A stretch of 64,000 nt of DNA from Acidimicrobium ferrooxidans DSM 10331 (lineage in GTDB: Bacteria; Actinomycetota; Acidimicrobiia; Acidimicrobiales; Acidimicrobiaceae), in assembly GCF_000023265.1 (NCBI RefSeq), contig NC_013124.1:434001-498000 (forward strand), written 5' to 3'. Made by a program: the position numbers and the translations under genes. Within the stretch, counting starts at the first letter, position 1; each line of letters starts with the position of its first letter. The notes beneath the pieces were generated by a model. The model ran no database searches, had not been told where the DNA came from, and saw only the letters and a program-made list of their open reading frames with translations. Below are positions 36,932 to 46,107 of the stretch, in pieces.

Positions 36932-38418
36932 CGACGTACCATGCTTCCCGGGTGGTCGGCGAGCACGCGAGCCGCGGCGAGCTGACCCGAGGTGAGCGCG
37001 AGCGGAACGCCGACGCCCGGGTGCGTCCCCGATCCTGCGAGGACGAGGTTGTCGAACTCGCGAGGGGCCATCGGCGCGCGGAACGGGCCCGATTGCCAGA
37101 AGGTGTGCGCGAACGAGAACGGCGTCCCGGCGTCCATGCCCTGGGCAGCCCACGCCTCGGGGTCGAGCACGATCTCGGAGATGGGGTCCGAACGACGAGC
37201 CAGTCCGAAGGTGCCGAGACGCTCTTCGAGGCGTTCGCGCGCCGCAGCCGCGTCCTCGGGCCAGCGGAGCTGGCCGTTCAGGTTCGGCACGGGCTCGAGG
37301 GCGTAGACGACACGGCCACGGGGCGCGATCGTCGGATCGGTGCGCTGGGGCAGCGAGACGAGCGTCGAGGGGTCTCGCATGAGGCGCCGGGTCTCGATGA
37401 GGTCGTCGAAGGCTTCCTCCCACGCTTGCCCGAAGAACACGTTGTGGTGCTCGAGGTCCGCGGGAAGCGGGGCGTCCTCGTAGCGCACCACGACGAGGGC
37501 CGAGGGTGCGAGGCGCCACCGTCGCTTGGCGTAGCCGAGGCCGAGACGTCGACCGAGGCCGAGCGGGTCCTCGGTCGTGACGACGACGTCGGCCGGGTAG
37601 CGCCCCTGTGGCGTCGTGACCGCGCTGATGCGGCTCCCGGTGCGTTCGTAGTGCGTCACCGGCTCGTCGAGGTGCAGCTCGGCGCCCAGGTCCTCGCACA
37701 GGCGCCCGAGCGCCTCACCGAGGGCCGCCATGCCGCCGCGTGGAAAAACGACGCCGAGGACCACGTCCATGTAGGCGATGACGCCGAAGAGCCCGAGTGC
37801 TCGCTGCGGGGAGACGCCGGCATAGAGCGCCTGGAAGGTGACCGCCCGGCGAAGCCTCGGGTCGGACAGGACGCGGGCCGCACGAGCATCCAAGCGTCCG
37901 AAGGCGCCGAGTCGCCACAGACGCCAGAGCGCGGGTGCGCGCGTGAGCAGTCGGTCGACGCTGGCGACGTCGGCTTCGATGAAGGTCGGCAGCTCCGTCC
38001 CGGCGAGCTCCTCGAGCCAGCGGGCCCAGCGCTGCCACTCGTCCAGGGCCCGCGTGCCGGCGAAGGCACGGACTTCCTCGGCCATGCGCTCGCGATCGCT
38101 CCAGGTTCGCAGCACCCCCGCGCCATCAGGGCCCGTCGAGTCTGCGAACGCGAGCCGGTAACCGGGCTCGACGGGGATGAGGTCGAGGTAGTCGTCGAGG
38201 TTGCGGCCCGCCGCGCGCCAGATCGATCGCAGCGTACCGACCATGGTGAGCACGACGGGGCCGAGGTCGAGCGTCGCCCCGTCGATGCGCACGGCGTCGG
38301 CTCGCCCCCCTGGGCGCGAGCGACGCTCGAGAATGGTCACCCGATGACCTGCGGCCGCCAGCCTCGAGGCCGCGGAGAGTCCGGCGAACCCAGCGCCGAC
38401 GACGATGATACGTGCCAT
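36928..38418 (-). CDS. crtI: Phytoene desaturase
   Basis: A 496-residue FAD enzyme converting phytoene to lycopene or a less desaturated product. The dinucleotide motif VVGAGFAGLSAASRLAAAGH is at 6-25, followed by RRSRPGGRA. The C-terminal carotenoid-desaturase signature is NLVLAGSGTHPGVGVPLALTSG. Length is typical. It starts three bases after crtE and overlaps crtB by four, so the three are one operon. Confidence 0.94.
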   Translation of the reverse strand: MARIIVVGAGFAGLSAASRLAAAGHRVTILERRSRPGGRADAVRIDGATLDLGPVVLTMVGTLRSIWRAAGRNLDDYLDLIPVEPGYRLAFADSTGPDGAGVLRTWSDRERMAEEVRAFAGTRALDEWQRWARWLEELAGTELPTFIEADVASVDRLLTRAPALWRLWRLGAFGRLDARAARVLSDPRLRRAVTFQALYAGVSPQRALGLFGVIAYMDVVLGVVFPRGGMAALGEALGRLCEDLGAELHLDEPVTHYERTGSRISAVTTPQGRYPADVVVTTEDPLGLGRRLGLGYAKRRWRLAPSALVVVRYEDAPLPADLEHHNVFFGQAWEEAFDDLIETRRLMRDPSTLVSLPQRTDPTIAPRGRVVYALEPVPNLNGQLRWPEDAAAARERLEERLGTFGLARRSDPISEIVLDPEAWAAQGMDAGTPFSFAHTFWQSGPFRAPMAPREFDNLVLAGSGTHPGVGVPLALTSGQLAAARVLADHPGSMVRR

Positions 38419-38421
38419 CGA

Positions 38422-39510
38422 TCAGTGCTGACGGGCGACGATGAAGGTCGCGAGGTCCCCGAGCGCGCAGCGCGCCTCAGCGGAGAGCGGGAGGTCGCCG
38501 AGGGCATCCATCGCCTGGTCGGCAAGCTCGTCGATGCGTTGCTCGACCCGATCGAGGGCACCGCTACGACGGACGAGGCCGAGCACGTCGTCGAGCGCAC
38601 GGCCTTCGAGGTTCGCATCCCCGAGCGCCTCGTCGAAGCGGACGAGATCGGCGACGTCGAGCCGCTCTCGGGTCTCGGCAACCAGCAGGGTCCACTTCCC
38701 TTCGCGTAGGTCGTCGCCGACCGGCTTGCGGGTGCGAGCACCGTCGCCGAAGACGCCGAGGACGTCGTCACGCAGCTGAAACGCGAGCCCCAAGGGGAGT
38801 GCGAAGCGCGAGAGCGCCGCGAGCACCCCGTCGGCCGGATCCGCCAGCAGCGCGCCGAGATGCAGCGGTCGCTCCACGGTGTACTTGGCCGACTTGAACA
38901 GGGCGATGTGCTCGGCGTGCTCCGGGGTGTCGAAGAGCTGGGCGCTCGCGACCACGTCGAGGTACTGGCCGAGATTGACCTCGAGCTTGAGCTGTGTGAA
39001 CGTGGCACGCACCGGGAGCGGGGCCGCCTCGAGGGCGCCGTCGGCAAGCGTGAGGGCCAAGTCCCCGACCAAGATGCCGATCGCATCCCCGTAGGTCTCG
39101 GCCTCACCGCGGAGCTTGAGGGAGCGGTGCTCGTCGCGCGCGCGCGCATGAACGGTCACAGCACCGCGGCGAAGTTCGGAGCGATCCATGATGTCGTCGT
39201 GCACGAGCGCGAAGGTGTGGAGGAGCTCGATCGCCACCAGCAGGTCACCGAGGAGCTCGTCGTCGCCGTCCACACCGAGCCCACGCGCGGCCCAGAACGC
39301 AAGGGCGGGGCGGAGGCGCTTGCCGCCCGCACGCGTGAGGCGTGACAGCTCATCGAACGGTTCGGCGAAGCGTTCGTCGATGGCGCGCCAGCGTGCCGCC
39401 TCTGCGTCGAGCAGATGGCCGAGGCGTGCCTCGACCAGGCGTGTGGGGGCTCCGAGGACCTCCGGTTCTGCGACGCACGGCTCCACCACCGCGCTCGATT
39501 CGTCGTCCAC
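38422..39510 (-). CDS. crtE: Polyprenyl (geranylgeranyl) diphosphate synthase
   Basis: A 362-residue all-alpha prenyltransferase. The first Asp-rich motif is LVHDDIMDRSELRRG and the second is QLRDDVLGVFGD, with GGKRLRPAL earlier. The residues before the first motif (FALVHDD) allow a C20 or longer product; context with crtB and crtI makes GGPP most likely. GTG at 39510 was chosen with GAGGAG about ten bases upstream; GTG at 39543 has no such site. It is the first gene of the carotenoid operon, led by a TAGGCT box. Confidence 0.92.
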   Translation of the reverse strand: MDDESSAVVEPCVAEPEVLGAPTRLVEARLGHLLDAEAARWRAIDERFAEPFDELSRLTRAGGKRLRPALAFWAARGLGVDGDDELLGDLLVAIELLHTFALVHDDIMDRSELRRGAVTVHARARDEHRSLKLRGEAETYGDAIGILVGDLALTLADGALEAAPLPVRATFTQLKLEVNLGQYLDVVASAQLFDTPEHAEHIALFKSAKYTVERPLHLGALLADPADGVLAALSRFALPLGLAFQLRDDVLGVFGDGARTRKPVGDDLREGKWTLLVAETRERLDVADLVRFDEALGDANLEGRALDDVLGLVRRSGALDRVEQRIDELADQAMDALGDLPLSAEARCALGDLATFIVARQH

Positions 39511-39586
39511 CTGCGCCTGACTCCTCGACCACTCGTCCTTCACGACACTGTGCAACCGCGAGGTCGCACCGTGGCTTCCCGTACCG

Positions 39587-39592
39587 AGCCTA
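39587..39592 (-). promoter_or_regulatory. -10 box of the crtE-crtI-crtB operon
   Basis: TAGGCT on the minus strand, giving a leader of about 70 bases before GTG 39510. Confidence 0.5.
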
Positions 39593-39607
39593 GTGACGAG
39601 ACCTCGG

Positions 39608-39613
39608 TAGGCT
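39608..39613 (+). promoter_or_regulatory. -10 box of tldD
   Basis: TAGGCT on the plus strand, about 22 bases of leader with GGAGGGGAG before GTG 39643. It stands back-to-back with the crtE box 15 bases away. Confidence 0.5.
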
Positions 39614-39642
39614 GAAGCCGTAGCGACCTGGAGGGGAGCGTC

Positions 39643-41022
39643 GTGATCGATCCGGAGCTGGTGGACCTCGTGCTCCAGCGCGCGCTCGCCCGTGGGGGCG
39701 ACTTCGCCGAGGTGTTCGTCGAAGAAGTGCGCTCGACCTCGGTGAGCGTCGACGACGGGCGGGTCGGCGCCCTGGCCGACGTTGGATGGCGTGGGGTCGG
39801 GATCCGCGTCGTCGTCGGCGAGACGACCGGCTTTGCCCACACCACCGACCTGTCGCCTCGCGCGCTCGTCGCGGCGGCCGAGACCGCCTCGTCGATCGCG
39901 AAGGGAGGCGCGAGTCGGGTCGCTCCCCTCGAGGTAGCACCCATCGAGCCTGCGGCGCCCGAGCGCGACCCGAGCGCCAAGCGGCGCATGGTGGAGCTGC
40001 TGCGCGCTGGTGAGACGGAGGCGCGAGGGCTCGCCGATGCGATCGTCCAGGTGTCCGGCCAGGCCGCGACCGCGCGGCGTCGGATCCTCGTGGCCAACTC
40101 CGAGGGCCGATTCGTCACCGATCGGCAGGCACGCACGCGTGTGTCGTTCCAGGTCGTGGCCGCCGGGGACACCGGGGCCCAGAGTGGGCGCGAGACGTCT
40201 GCGGCCACCGTCGATCTCGAGGAGTTGCTCGACGCCCTCGACGTCGGCGCCCTCGCGCAGGTCGCTGGACGACGGGCGCTTGCCAAACTGGCGGCGCGTC
40301 CCGCTCCAGCAGGCGTTCTGCCGGTGGTGCTGGCGAAGGGGTCGGGCGGCATCTTGTTCCACGAGGCCTGCGGCCACGGCCTCGAGGCCGACCACATCGC
40401 CAAGGGCGCCTCCGTGTACGCAGGCCGTCTCGGTGAGCGGGTGGCGAGCCCGCTCGTGACGCTCGTCGACGACGGGACCCGGGCCGGGGAGTGGGGGAGC
40501 TACCACATCGACGACGAGGGCAACCCTGCCCAGTCGAACGTGCTGATCCGCGATGGTGAGCTCGTCGACTACCTCTGGGATCGCCGCAGCGCCACGAAGC
40601 TCGGCCAGAGCCCGCGTGGCAACGGTCGGCGCCAGGACTATCGATCCCTGCCGATGGTGCGCATGACGAACACCTTCCTCACCCCGGGGGAGAGCGATCC
40701 AGCAGACGTGGTTGCGAGCACCGACCACGGCGTCTACGTGGCCGCCCTCTCCGGCGGTCAGGTCAACACGGCCACCGGAGACTTCGTCTTCGGGGTGCAG
40801 GAGGCCTACCTCATCGAGCACGGCCGCATCACCGCTCCCATTCGCGACACCCAGCTCATCGGGAATGGCCCCGAGGTGCTCGCTGCCGTGGATGCGGTCG
40901 CGAACGACTTCGACATGACCGCGGGGACCTGTGGCAAGAACGGTCAGTCCGTTCCGGTCGGGTGCGGCCAGCCGACGCTGCGACTGGCCGGTGTGACGCT
41001 CGGGGGAACGATCGGTGGCTGA
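39643..41022 (+). CDS. tldD: TldD-type metalloprotease
   Basis: A 459-residue protein. The zinc motif HEACGHGLEAD is at 240-250 (HExxxH with His240, Glu241, His245). TldD works with TldE/PmbA as a heterodimeric barrel that threads and cuts unfolded peptides, as in microcin B17 maturation and CcdA turnover. The C-terminal cysteine-containing FDMTAGTCGKNGQSVPVGCG is characteristic. The partner gene overlaps its end by eight bases. Confidence 0.93.
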   Translation: MIDPELVDLVLQRALARGGDFAEVFVEEVRSTSVSVDDGRVGALADVGWRGVGIRVVVGETTGFAHTTDLSPRALVAAAETASSIAKGGASRVAPLEVAPIEPAAPERDPSAKRRMVELLRAGETEARGLADAIVQVSGQAATARRRILVANSEGRFVTDRQARTRVSFQVVAAGDTGAQSGRETSAATVDLEELLDALDVGALAQVAGRRALAKLAARPAPAGVLPVVLAKGSGGILFHEACGHGLEADHIAKGASVYAGRLGERVASPLVTLVDDGTRAGEWGSYHIDDEGNPAQSNVLIRDGELVDYLWDRRSATKLGQSPRGNGRRQDYRSLPMVRMTNTFLTPGESDPADVVASTDHGVYVAALSGGQVNTATGDFVFGVQEAYLIEHGRITAPIRDTQLIGNGPEVLAAVDAVANDFDMTAGTCGKNGQSVPVGCGQPTLRLAGVTLGGTIGG

Positions 41023-42352
41023 GCTGTTGGAGCAGGCTCTCGCGCTCGTGGACGATCGGCGGGCCGGGGAGGAGGTCGAGGTCGTCGTCGGGCGATCGCG
41101 CCAGGTGGAGGTCGTCGGCTTCCACGGCGCGGTCGAGTCGCTGACCCAGGCCGAGGAGGTCACCATCGGGGTCCGGGTCCTCGTGGCGGGCCGCATCGGC
41201 TTCGCCACGGTCGATGCGCTCGACCCCGCTGCCGCCCGCGACGCGCTCTGGCGCGCGAGAGAGAACGCTGAGCTCGTCGAGGCGGACCCCGACGCGGTCT
41301 TCGCGGTGCCCGACGACGTCGCCCCCGTCGTGCTCGAGCTCGTCGACGAGACCCTGTCGGCGGTCTCGCTCGATCGCAAGATCGCCACGTGCCTCGATCT
41401 CGAGCGCGCGTGTCGGGCTGCGGACCCGCGGATCTGCGACGTTCAGTCGGCGACCTACGGCGAGCTCGACGGCGAGGTCGCCATCGCCTCTTCCACCGGT
41501 GTCGCGACGCAGGTCCGATCGACCCGCGCTTGGCTGTTCCTCCAAGCGCTCGCTGCGGATGGGCGCGGTGTGCTCTCGACGGGTTTTGCCTCGTCTGGGG
41601 CGCGAGGCTTCGAGGGCCTCGACGCAGATCGCGTGGCGCACGAGGCGGCGAGCCGTGCGCTCCGGGGGATCGACGCCACCAAGCCCGTGGGCCGCGAGGT
41701 CCAGGTCCGTTTCGAGCCTCGCTGCGCACAGACGCTGCTCGGTCTCTGGGCGGGTGCCCTGTCGGGGCTCGCGCTCGCTCGTCGTCGCTCGATGTTCGTC
41801 GATCGCCTCGGAGAGCGGGTCGCGCCCTCGTGGTTCTCGTTGGTGGACGACCCGACGGACGGGCGCTCGCTGGGGGCGACCCCGGTCGACGGCGAGGGAC
41901 TCGCGACCCGACCCCATCGGCTCATCGAGGGTGGCGTTGCCGCCGAGGCGCTCTATGACGCCTATGCCGCTCGACTCGCCGGACGGCAATCCAACGCGGC
42001 CGCGCTCCGCGCGGTTGGCGGCCTGCCGGCGCCGGGCGCGCGCGCCGTGCGGGTCGAGGCGCCGAGGCGACCGGTGGCCGAACTCGATGCCGCCGGTGAC
42101 GTGCTCGTCGTGCGGTCGCTGTCGGGGGTGCACTCGGGCACCAGCCTGATCTCGGGGGACTTCTCCGTGGGGATCGAAGGGGAACTCGTCGGGCCGAACG
42201 GTGCTCAGCCGGTGCGTGAGGCGACCATCTCAGGCAACCTCCAGCGCATGCTGCTCGATCTCGCTGGCGTCGGTGACGACGAGGTCGAACTGCCGAGCGG
42301 GACGCGCGCGGCGAGCCTGCTGGTCGGATCCATGACGCTCGCGGGCCGCTAG
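41015..42352 (+). CDS. tldE: TldE/PmbA-type protease partner
   Basis: A 445-residue homologue of TldD without the HExxxH motif, as expected for the non-catalytic partner. The family pattern appears in TIGVRVLVAGRIGFATVDAL, SDSGVATQ-like SSTGVATQVRS and the C-terminal SGVHSGTSLISGDFSVGIEG. It starts at GTG 41015 within the last codons of tldD, so the two are made together. Confidence 0.92.
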   Translation: MAELLEQALALVDDRRAGEEVEVVVGRSRQVEVVGFHGAVESLTQAEEVTIGVRVLVAGRIGFATVDALDPAAARDALWRARENAELVEADPDAVFAVPDDVAPVVLELVDETLSAVSLDRKIATCLDLERACRAADPRICDVQSATYGELDGEVAIASSTGVATQVRSTRAWLFLQALAADGRGVLSTGFASSGARGFEGLDADRVAHEAASRALRGIDATKPVGREVQVRFEPRCAQTLLGLWAGALSGLALARRRSMFVDRLGERVAPSWFSLVDDPTDGRSLGATPVDGEGLATRPHRLIEGGVAAEALYDAYAARLAGRQSNAAALRAVGGLPAPGARAVRVEAPRRPVAELDAAGDVLVVRSLSGVHSGTSLISGDFSVGIEGELVGPNGAQPVREATISGNLQRMLLDLAGVGDDEVELPSGTRAASLLVGSMTLAGR

Positions 42353-42988
42353 GTGCGCCTCGATCTCCATGTCCACACCTACGCCTCGGGGGACTCGACG
42401 ACGAGACCGGAGGAGCTCGCGGCCCGCATCGGGCCCGATGACGTCATCGCCGTCACCGACCACCACGCGATCGTCGCGGCGCGCGAGGTCGCGGCGCTTG
42501 TCCCGGGCCAAGTCATCGTCGGCGAGGAGATCGACACCGGCGCGGGGGAGCTGATCGGTCTCGGGCTCGACGCTCGGGTGCCGCCGCGTGCGGGCCTCCT
42601 CGAGACGGCGCGGCGCATCCGCGACCTGGGGGGTCTCGTGCTCGCCCCCCACCCGACCGATCCCGCGCGTCGTGGTCTCGGTCGAGCGGGACTCGAGCGG
42701 CTCGCGGACGACGGTCTGCTCGATCTCGTCGAGGTCGCCAACGCCAAACGCGTCGCCTGGGATCGGGAGGCGGCGCTCGTGGCACGTGAGCGAGGGATCA
42801 CACAGGTCGCCGCCAGCGACGCTCACGTACCTGAGGCTCTGTTCGCGTCCTACGTCGAGGTCGCCGGGCCGCGGTGCGAGATCAGAGGGTTGACGGAGCT
42901 GCTCGCGCTCCTTGCGCGTGGGGCGCTGCGGCACGCGCCGCGCGATCCGGTACGTCCCTGGCCCCGGCCGGTGGTCCCGGGCTCCTGA
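42353..42988 (+). CDS. PHP-domain phosphoesterase
   Basis: A 211-residue protein. The metal-binding motifs of the PHP superfamily are visible: LDLHVHTYASGDS at the N-terminus, AVTDHHAI, GEEIDT, LAPHPTDP and ASDAHVP. These are the order and spacing of RNase AM/YciV-like and polymerase-associated PHP enzymes, but it is a short stand-alone form. Substrate unknown. GTG follows the tldE stop directly, so it shares the operon. Confidence 0.85.
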   Translation: MRLDLHVHTYASGDSTTRPEELAARIGPDDVIAVTDHHAIVAAREVAALVPGQVIVGEEIDTGAGELIGLGLDARVPPRAGLLETARRIRDLGGLVLAPHPTDPARRGLGRAGLERLADDGLLDLVEVANAKRVAWDREAALVARERGITQVAASDAHVPEALFASYVEVAGPRCEIRGLTELLALLARGALRHAPRDPVRPWPRPVVPGS

Positions 42989-43007
42989 GGCTCGAGGACG
43001 ATCGCGC

Positions 43008-43013
43008 TAGACT
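43008..43013 (+). promoter_or_regulatory. -10 box of the MgtE-N/CBS gene, leaderless
   Basis: TAGACT, seven bases, then GTG at 43021. Confidence 0.55.
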
Positions 43014-43020
43014 TCGCGTC

Positions 43021-44262
43021 GTGGACGATGTCCTGTGGCTCTCCGCCATCCGTCGGGCGCCGGTGCTTGGGCGGGGTGGTCACGAGTTTGGTCGTGTCGA
43101 TGACGTGGTGCTTCGCCTCGTCGAAGCCAGCTATCCGGTCGTCGTCGGCGTCCTCGTGCACGTCGACGACCAGCCCATGTTCGTGCCGGCAGATCGCATC
43201 GAGGAGTTCGGCACCGAGCGGATCGTCACGACGCTCGAAGAGGGCGAGCTCGGCCGGTTCGAGCGTCGGCCCCAGGAGGTGCTCGCGGTTCGTGACCTGC
43301 TCGAGCACCACCTGATCTGGTCGAAGTCGAAGCTGCGTCCGCGACTCGTGAGCGCTCGGGACCTCGGCATGATCCCGTTCGCGGGCGAGTGGCGCGTCAT
43401 CGCGGTCGACGTCGCCCAAGAGCACCATCGACGCTTCTGGCACGCCAAGCGCGAGGCGAGGGTCGTCGACTGGCGCGATCTCGTCCCCTTGGTGGGCCAT
43501 GTGCCGAGTGCGAGGATCCGCCTCGAGCTGCGCTCGATCCGGCGCCTGCACCCGGCCGAACTCGCCGACCTCCTCGAGGACGCCTCGGAGTCGGAGGGGC
43601 GCGAGATCATGGCGGCGCTGCAGGCGGACCCGGCCTTCGAAGCGGACGTCATGGAAGAGCTCACGCCGCAGGGTCGTCGGGACGCGATCCGCGAGCGCAG
43701 CGACGCCGAGGTCGGCGAGCTGCTCGGCACCATGGAGCCCGACGACGCGGTCGACTTGTTGATGAGCCTGGAGCAGGAGCGACGCGAGAGCGTGCTCGCG
43801 CTGGTGCCCGAGCCGCAGCAGGCGACCATCAAGCGCCTGCTCGCCTACAACCCTGAGTCGGCCGGTGGGCTCATGACGACCGACGTCGTCGCGCTCGCGG
43901 CAGGGACGACCGTCGCGGAGGCCTGCGGCACGCTTCGCGCGCGCGCCGCCGTACCGGAGAACCTGTGGGTGCTGTTCGTCGTCGACGCCGAGGGTCGCTT
44001 CCTCGGTCAGCTGCCCCTCGTCGCGCTCCTTCGTGCCGCCGACGACGCCTCGGTGGATCAGCTCGCTGACACCGAGGCGCGCACCGTGCGTCCCGACGCG
44101 GACCTGACGGAGGTCGCCGTCCTCATGGCCGACTTCAACCTCGCCGCCGTGGCCGTCGTCGACGCCGAGGGGGTGCTCCTTGGCGCGGTCACCGTCGACG
44201 ACGTCCTCGTTCGCACCATCCAACCGGGATGGCGCCGACGTGCCGAAGCGCTCGACGGGTAG
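43021..44262 (+). CDS. Soluble MgtE-N/CBS protein with PRC-barrel-like start
   Basis: A 413-residue protein without membrane helices. The first ~150 residues form two PRC-barrel-like repeats (GRVDDVVLRLVEASYPVVVG, and SARDLGMIPFAGEWRVIAVDV). Residues ~170-290 match the MgtE N-terminal superhelix (LHPAELADLLEDASESEGRE, ERSDAEVGELLGTMEPDDAV). Two CBS motifs follow to the end (YNPESAGGLMTTDVVALAAG, then LTEVAVLMADFNLAAVAVVD). In MgtE these cytosolic domains sense Mg2+; here the channel domain is missing. The neighbour is an NRAMP-related transporter, so this may be a stand-alone Mg2+ sensor or partner. Leaderless GTG start. Confidence 0.82.
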   Translation: MDDVLWLSAIRRAPVLGRGGHEFGRVDDVVLRLVEASYPVVVGVLVHVDDQPMFVPADRIEEFGTERIVTTLEEGELGRFERRPQEVLAVRDLLEHHLIWSKSKLRPRLVSARDLGMIPFAGEWRVIAVDVAQEHHRRFWHAKREARVVDWRDLVPLVGHVPSARIRLELRSIRRLHPAELADLLEDASESEGREIMAALQADPAFEADVMEELTPQGRRDAIRERSDAEVGELLGTMEPDDAVDLLMSLEQERRESVLALVPEPQQATIKRLLAYNPESAGGLMTTDVVALAAGTTVAEACGTLRARAAVPENLWVLFVVDAEGRFLGQLPLVALLRAADDASVDQLADTEARTVRPDADLTEVAVLMADFNLAAVAVVDAEGVLLGAVTVDDVLVRTIQPGWRRRAEALDG

Positions 44263-44344
44263 CCGCGGCGCGCGTGGCGTGTGCGGGTCGATCGTGGTAG
44301 GCGCGCCTGCGAGCGCTCGCGCGTGACCCTCGCTGGCGCGCTCG

Positions 44345-45928
44345 TCAGTGGCCGAGGTGGACGAAGCTGACGACCATCAGCATCACCGCGATCACCAGGT
44401 AGGCCCGAAGCCCGATGAGGGCGACCTGACGGCCTCGCGAGAAGCGCGGGCGGTGCAAGAGGGCAGCGGCGGGCATCGTCCAGCGCAGACGGTCTTCCAT
44501 GGGCATCGTGGGACGATGGTGGCGGCTGCGAAGTTGGGCGATCGCGACGACCGCCGTCGCGACGACGACGAGGGCACCGGTCGCGAGGACGAGCCCGATC
44601 ACGTTGATCGAGGGCACGATCGTCACCACCGTGAGCACCAGGCTCAGCTGCAGGAGCAAGCCCACGATGAACGTTGCGAGGACGTTGAGCCAAGGCGGGT
44701 TGACCCAGGGGCCGAGGATCTCTCGATCGTTGCACAGGAGCAGCAAGAACGCGAGGGCGCTCGGCAGGAGGACGCCCGCGAGGACCTGCACGGCGAGGTT
44801 GATGAGGCTGAGGGGGAGACGCGGGATGAGGGTGAGTCCTCCGGCGAGCACCACGAGCGCGACGTAGCTCGCGTAGAAGCCTCGAGCCTCGCGGACGGGG
44901 GCGTTCAGCGACTGCTCGACCCCGAACAAGTCGCCGAGGGCATAGGCCGTCGAGAGCGTGACCGTGGCGGCCCCGATGAGCGACGCCTCGGCGAGCACGA
45001 TGGCAAAGAGCGCACCTGCGACGACGCTGACGTGGTGGCTGAAGCCCGATGCGATCGCGCCTGCGCTGCCAAACGACCCTGCGGCTCCCGCGAGCGCCGC
45101 GGCGGCGGCGATGATCACCGCGGCGGCGGCGACGTTGGTGACGACGGCCCCGATGAAGGTGTCGGCACGCTCGAAGCGGATCCAGCGAGGCGTGATGCGC
45201 TTGTCGATGACGTTCGACTGCTGGAAGAACAGCTGCCACGGGGCGATGGTGGTGCCGACGATGCCGATGATGAAGATGGTCGCCTGCGAACCGAGGCCGC
45301 CCTTGACACCTGGGACGACGAGGCCGTGGAGTGCGGCCCCCCAGTGCACCGGGCTCATGCCCATGAGGGGGAAGACGAGGAGGCTCACGGCCACCAGGAT
45401 CAGCATGAAGCGCTCCCAGCGCTCGAACCGTCCGGAGACGACGCTGCCGATCAGGGCTACGGCCATGAGGCCCGCCGCGATCGTCGGGCTGATCCCGAAG
45501 AACCCGAGCGCGTAGCGGATGCCGATGAACTCGGTGACGAGGGTGAGGAAGTTCAGCAGGAAGAGGTCGACGACGCTGAAGGCGGCCCAGAAGGTGCCGA
45601 AGCGCTCTCGGAGCAGCTTGCCGTGGCCGACACCGGTGACGGCACCGAGCCGGACCACCATCTCTTGGGCCACCGCGAGGACGACGATGAGGATCGGCAG
45701 CGTCCACAGCAGCGTGTAGCCGTAGGCCTGGCCGGCCTGGGCATAGGTGGTGATACCACCGGCGTCGTTGTCGCCGACCATGACGATGATGCCTGGGCCG
45801 AGGATCGCGAGCAGCGCGAGCAGACGCCGGCGCCAGTTGGGTGAGCCAGCCAGTGTGCCAGCGGTGACGGAACCGAGCCCGCCACGGATGACCTCATCCT
45901 CGGGCGTGCTCGTGCGGGAGTCGTGCAC
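44345..45928 (-). CDS. NRAMP-related divalent-metal transporter with altered metal site
   Basis: A 527-residue protein with 11 or more hydrophobic segments. Helix 1 reads GPGIIVMVGDNDAGG (about 44-58), so the DPGN motif becomes DAGG: Asp55 is kept and the Asn is Gly. Helix 6 reads TTIAPWQLFFQQSN where classical NRAMPs have a Met-Pro-His; Met becomes Ala and His becomes Trp. Loss of the Met sulfur ligand is what I recall for the Mg2+-transporting NRMT branch, so Mg2+ or Mn2+ is more likely than Fe2+. GTG at 45928 has GGAGG seven bases upstream. It converges on the MgtE-N/CBS gene. Confidence 0.85.
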   Translation of the reverse strand: MHDSRTSTPEDEVIRGGLGSVTAGTLAGSPNWRRRLLALLAILGPGIIVMVGDNDAGGITTYAQAGQAYGYTLLWTLPILIVVLAVAQEMVVRLGAVTGVGHGKLLRERFGTFWAAFSVVDLFLLNFLTLVTEFIGIRYALGFFGISPTIAAGLMAVALIGSVVSGRFERWERFMLILVAVSLLVFPLMGMSPVHWGAALHGLVVPGVKGGLGSQATIFIIGIVGTTIAPWQLFFQQSNVIDKRITPRWIRFERADTFIGAVVTNVAAAAVIIAAAAALAGAAGSFGSAGAIASGFSHHVSVVAGALFAIVLAEASLIGAATVTLSTAYALGDLFGVEQSLNAPVREARGFYASYVALVVLAGGLTLIPRLPLSLINLAVQVLAGVLLPSALAFLLLLCNDREILGPWVNPPWLNVLATFIVGLLLQLSLVLTVVTIVPSINVIGLVLATGALVVVATAVVAIAQLRSRHHRPTMPMEDRLRWTMPAAALLHRPRFSRGRQVALIGLRAYLVIAVMLMVVSFVHLGH

Positions 45929-46107
45929 GGGGGGACCTCCACGTTCGAGACGATGGCCAGAACGAGCGCTTAGGCGCGGCGTGCGCGCCAAGCCCGGACG
46001 GAGCGGCGGGGACTTGAGGGCTCGGTGCGCATCCCAGCCTCCCTTCGCTGCGTCGGGGTCCTCAGTGCATGCAGGGGCAGTCTACGCCGGATGGGGCGCG
46101 AGCAGGG

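Noticed and set aside
38422-41388. A 988-codon minus-strand open frame extending crtE upstream across tldD
   Set aside because: Only the last 362 codons look like a prenyltransferase. The rest is antisense to tldD, with the Arg/Asp/His-rich composition of shadow frames in GC-rich DNA.
44348-45844. A 498-codon plus-strand open frame rich in Asp, Glu, His and Arg
   Set aside because: It is antisense to the NRAMP-related gene, has no ribosome-binding site and reflects codon-position bias of the real gene.
45929-46107. Mg2+ or Mn2+ riboswitch upstream of the NRAMP-related gene
   Set aside because: No M-box or yybP-ykoY core segments could be recognised in the upstream sequence.
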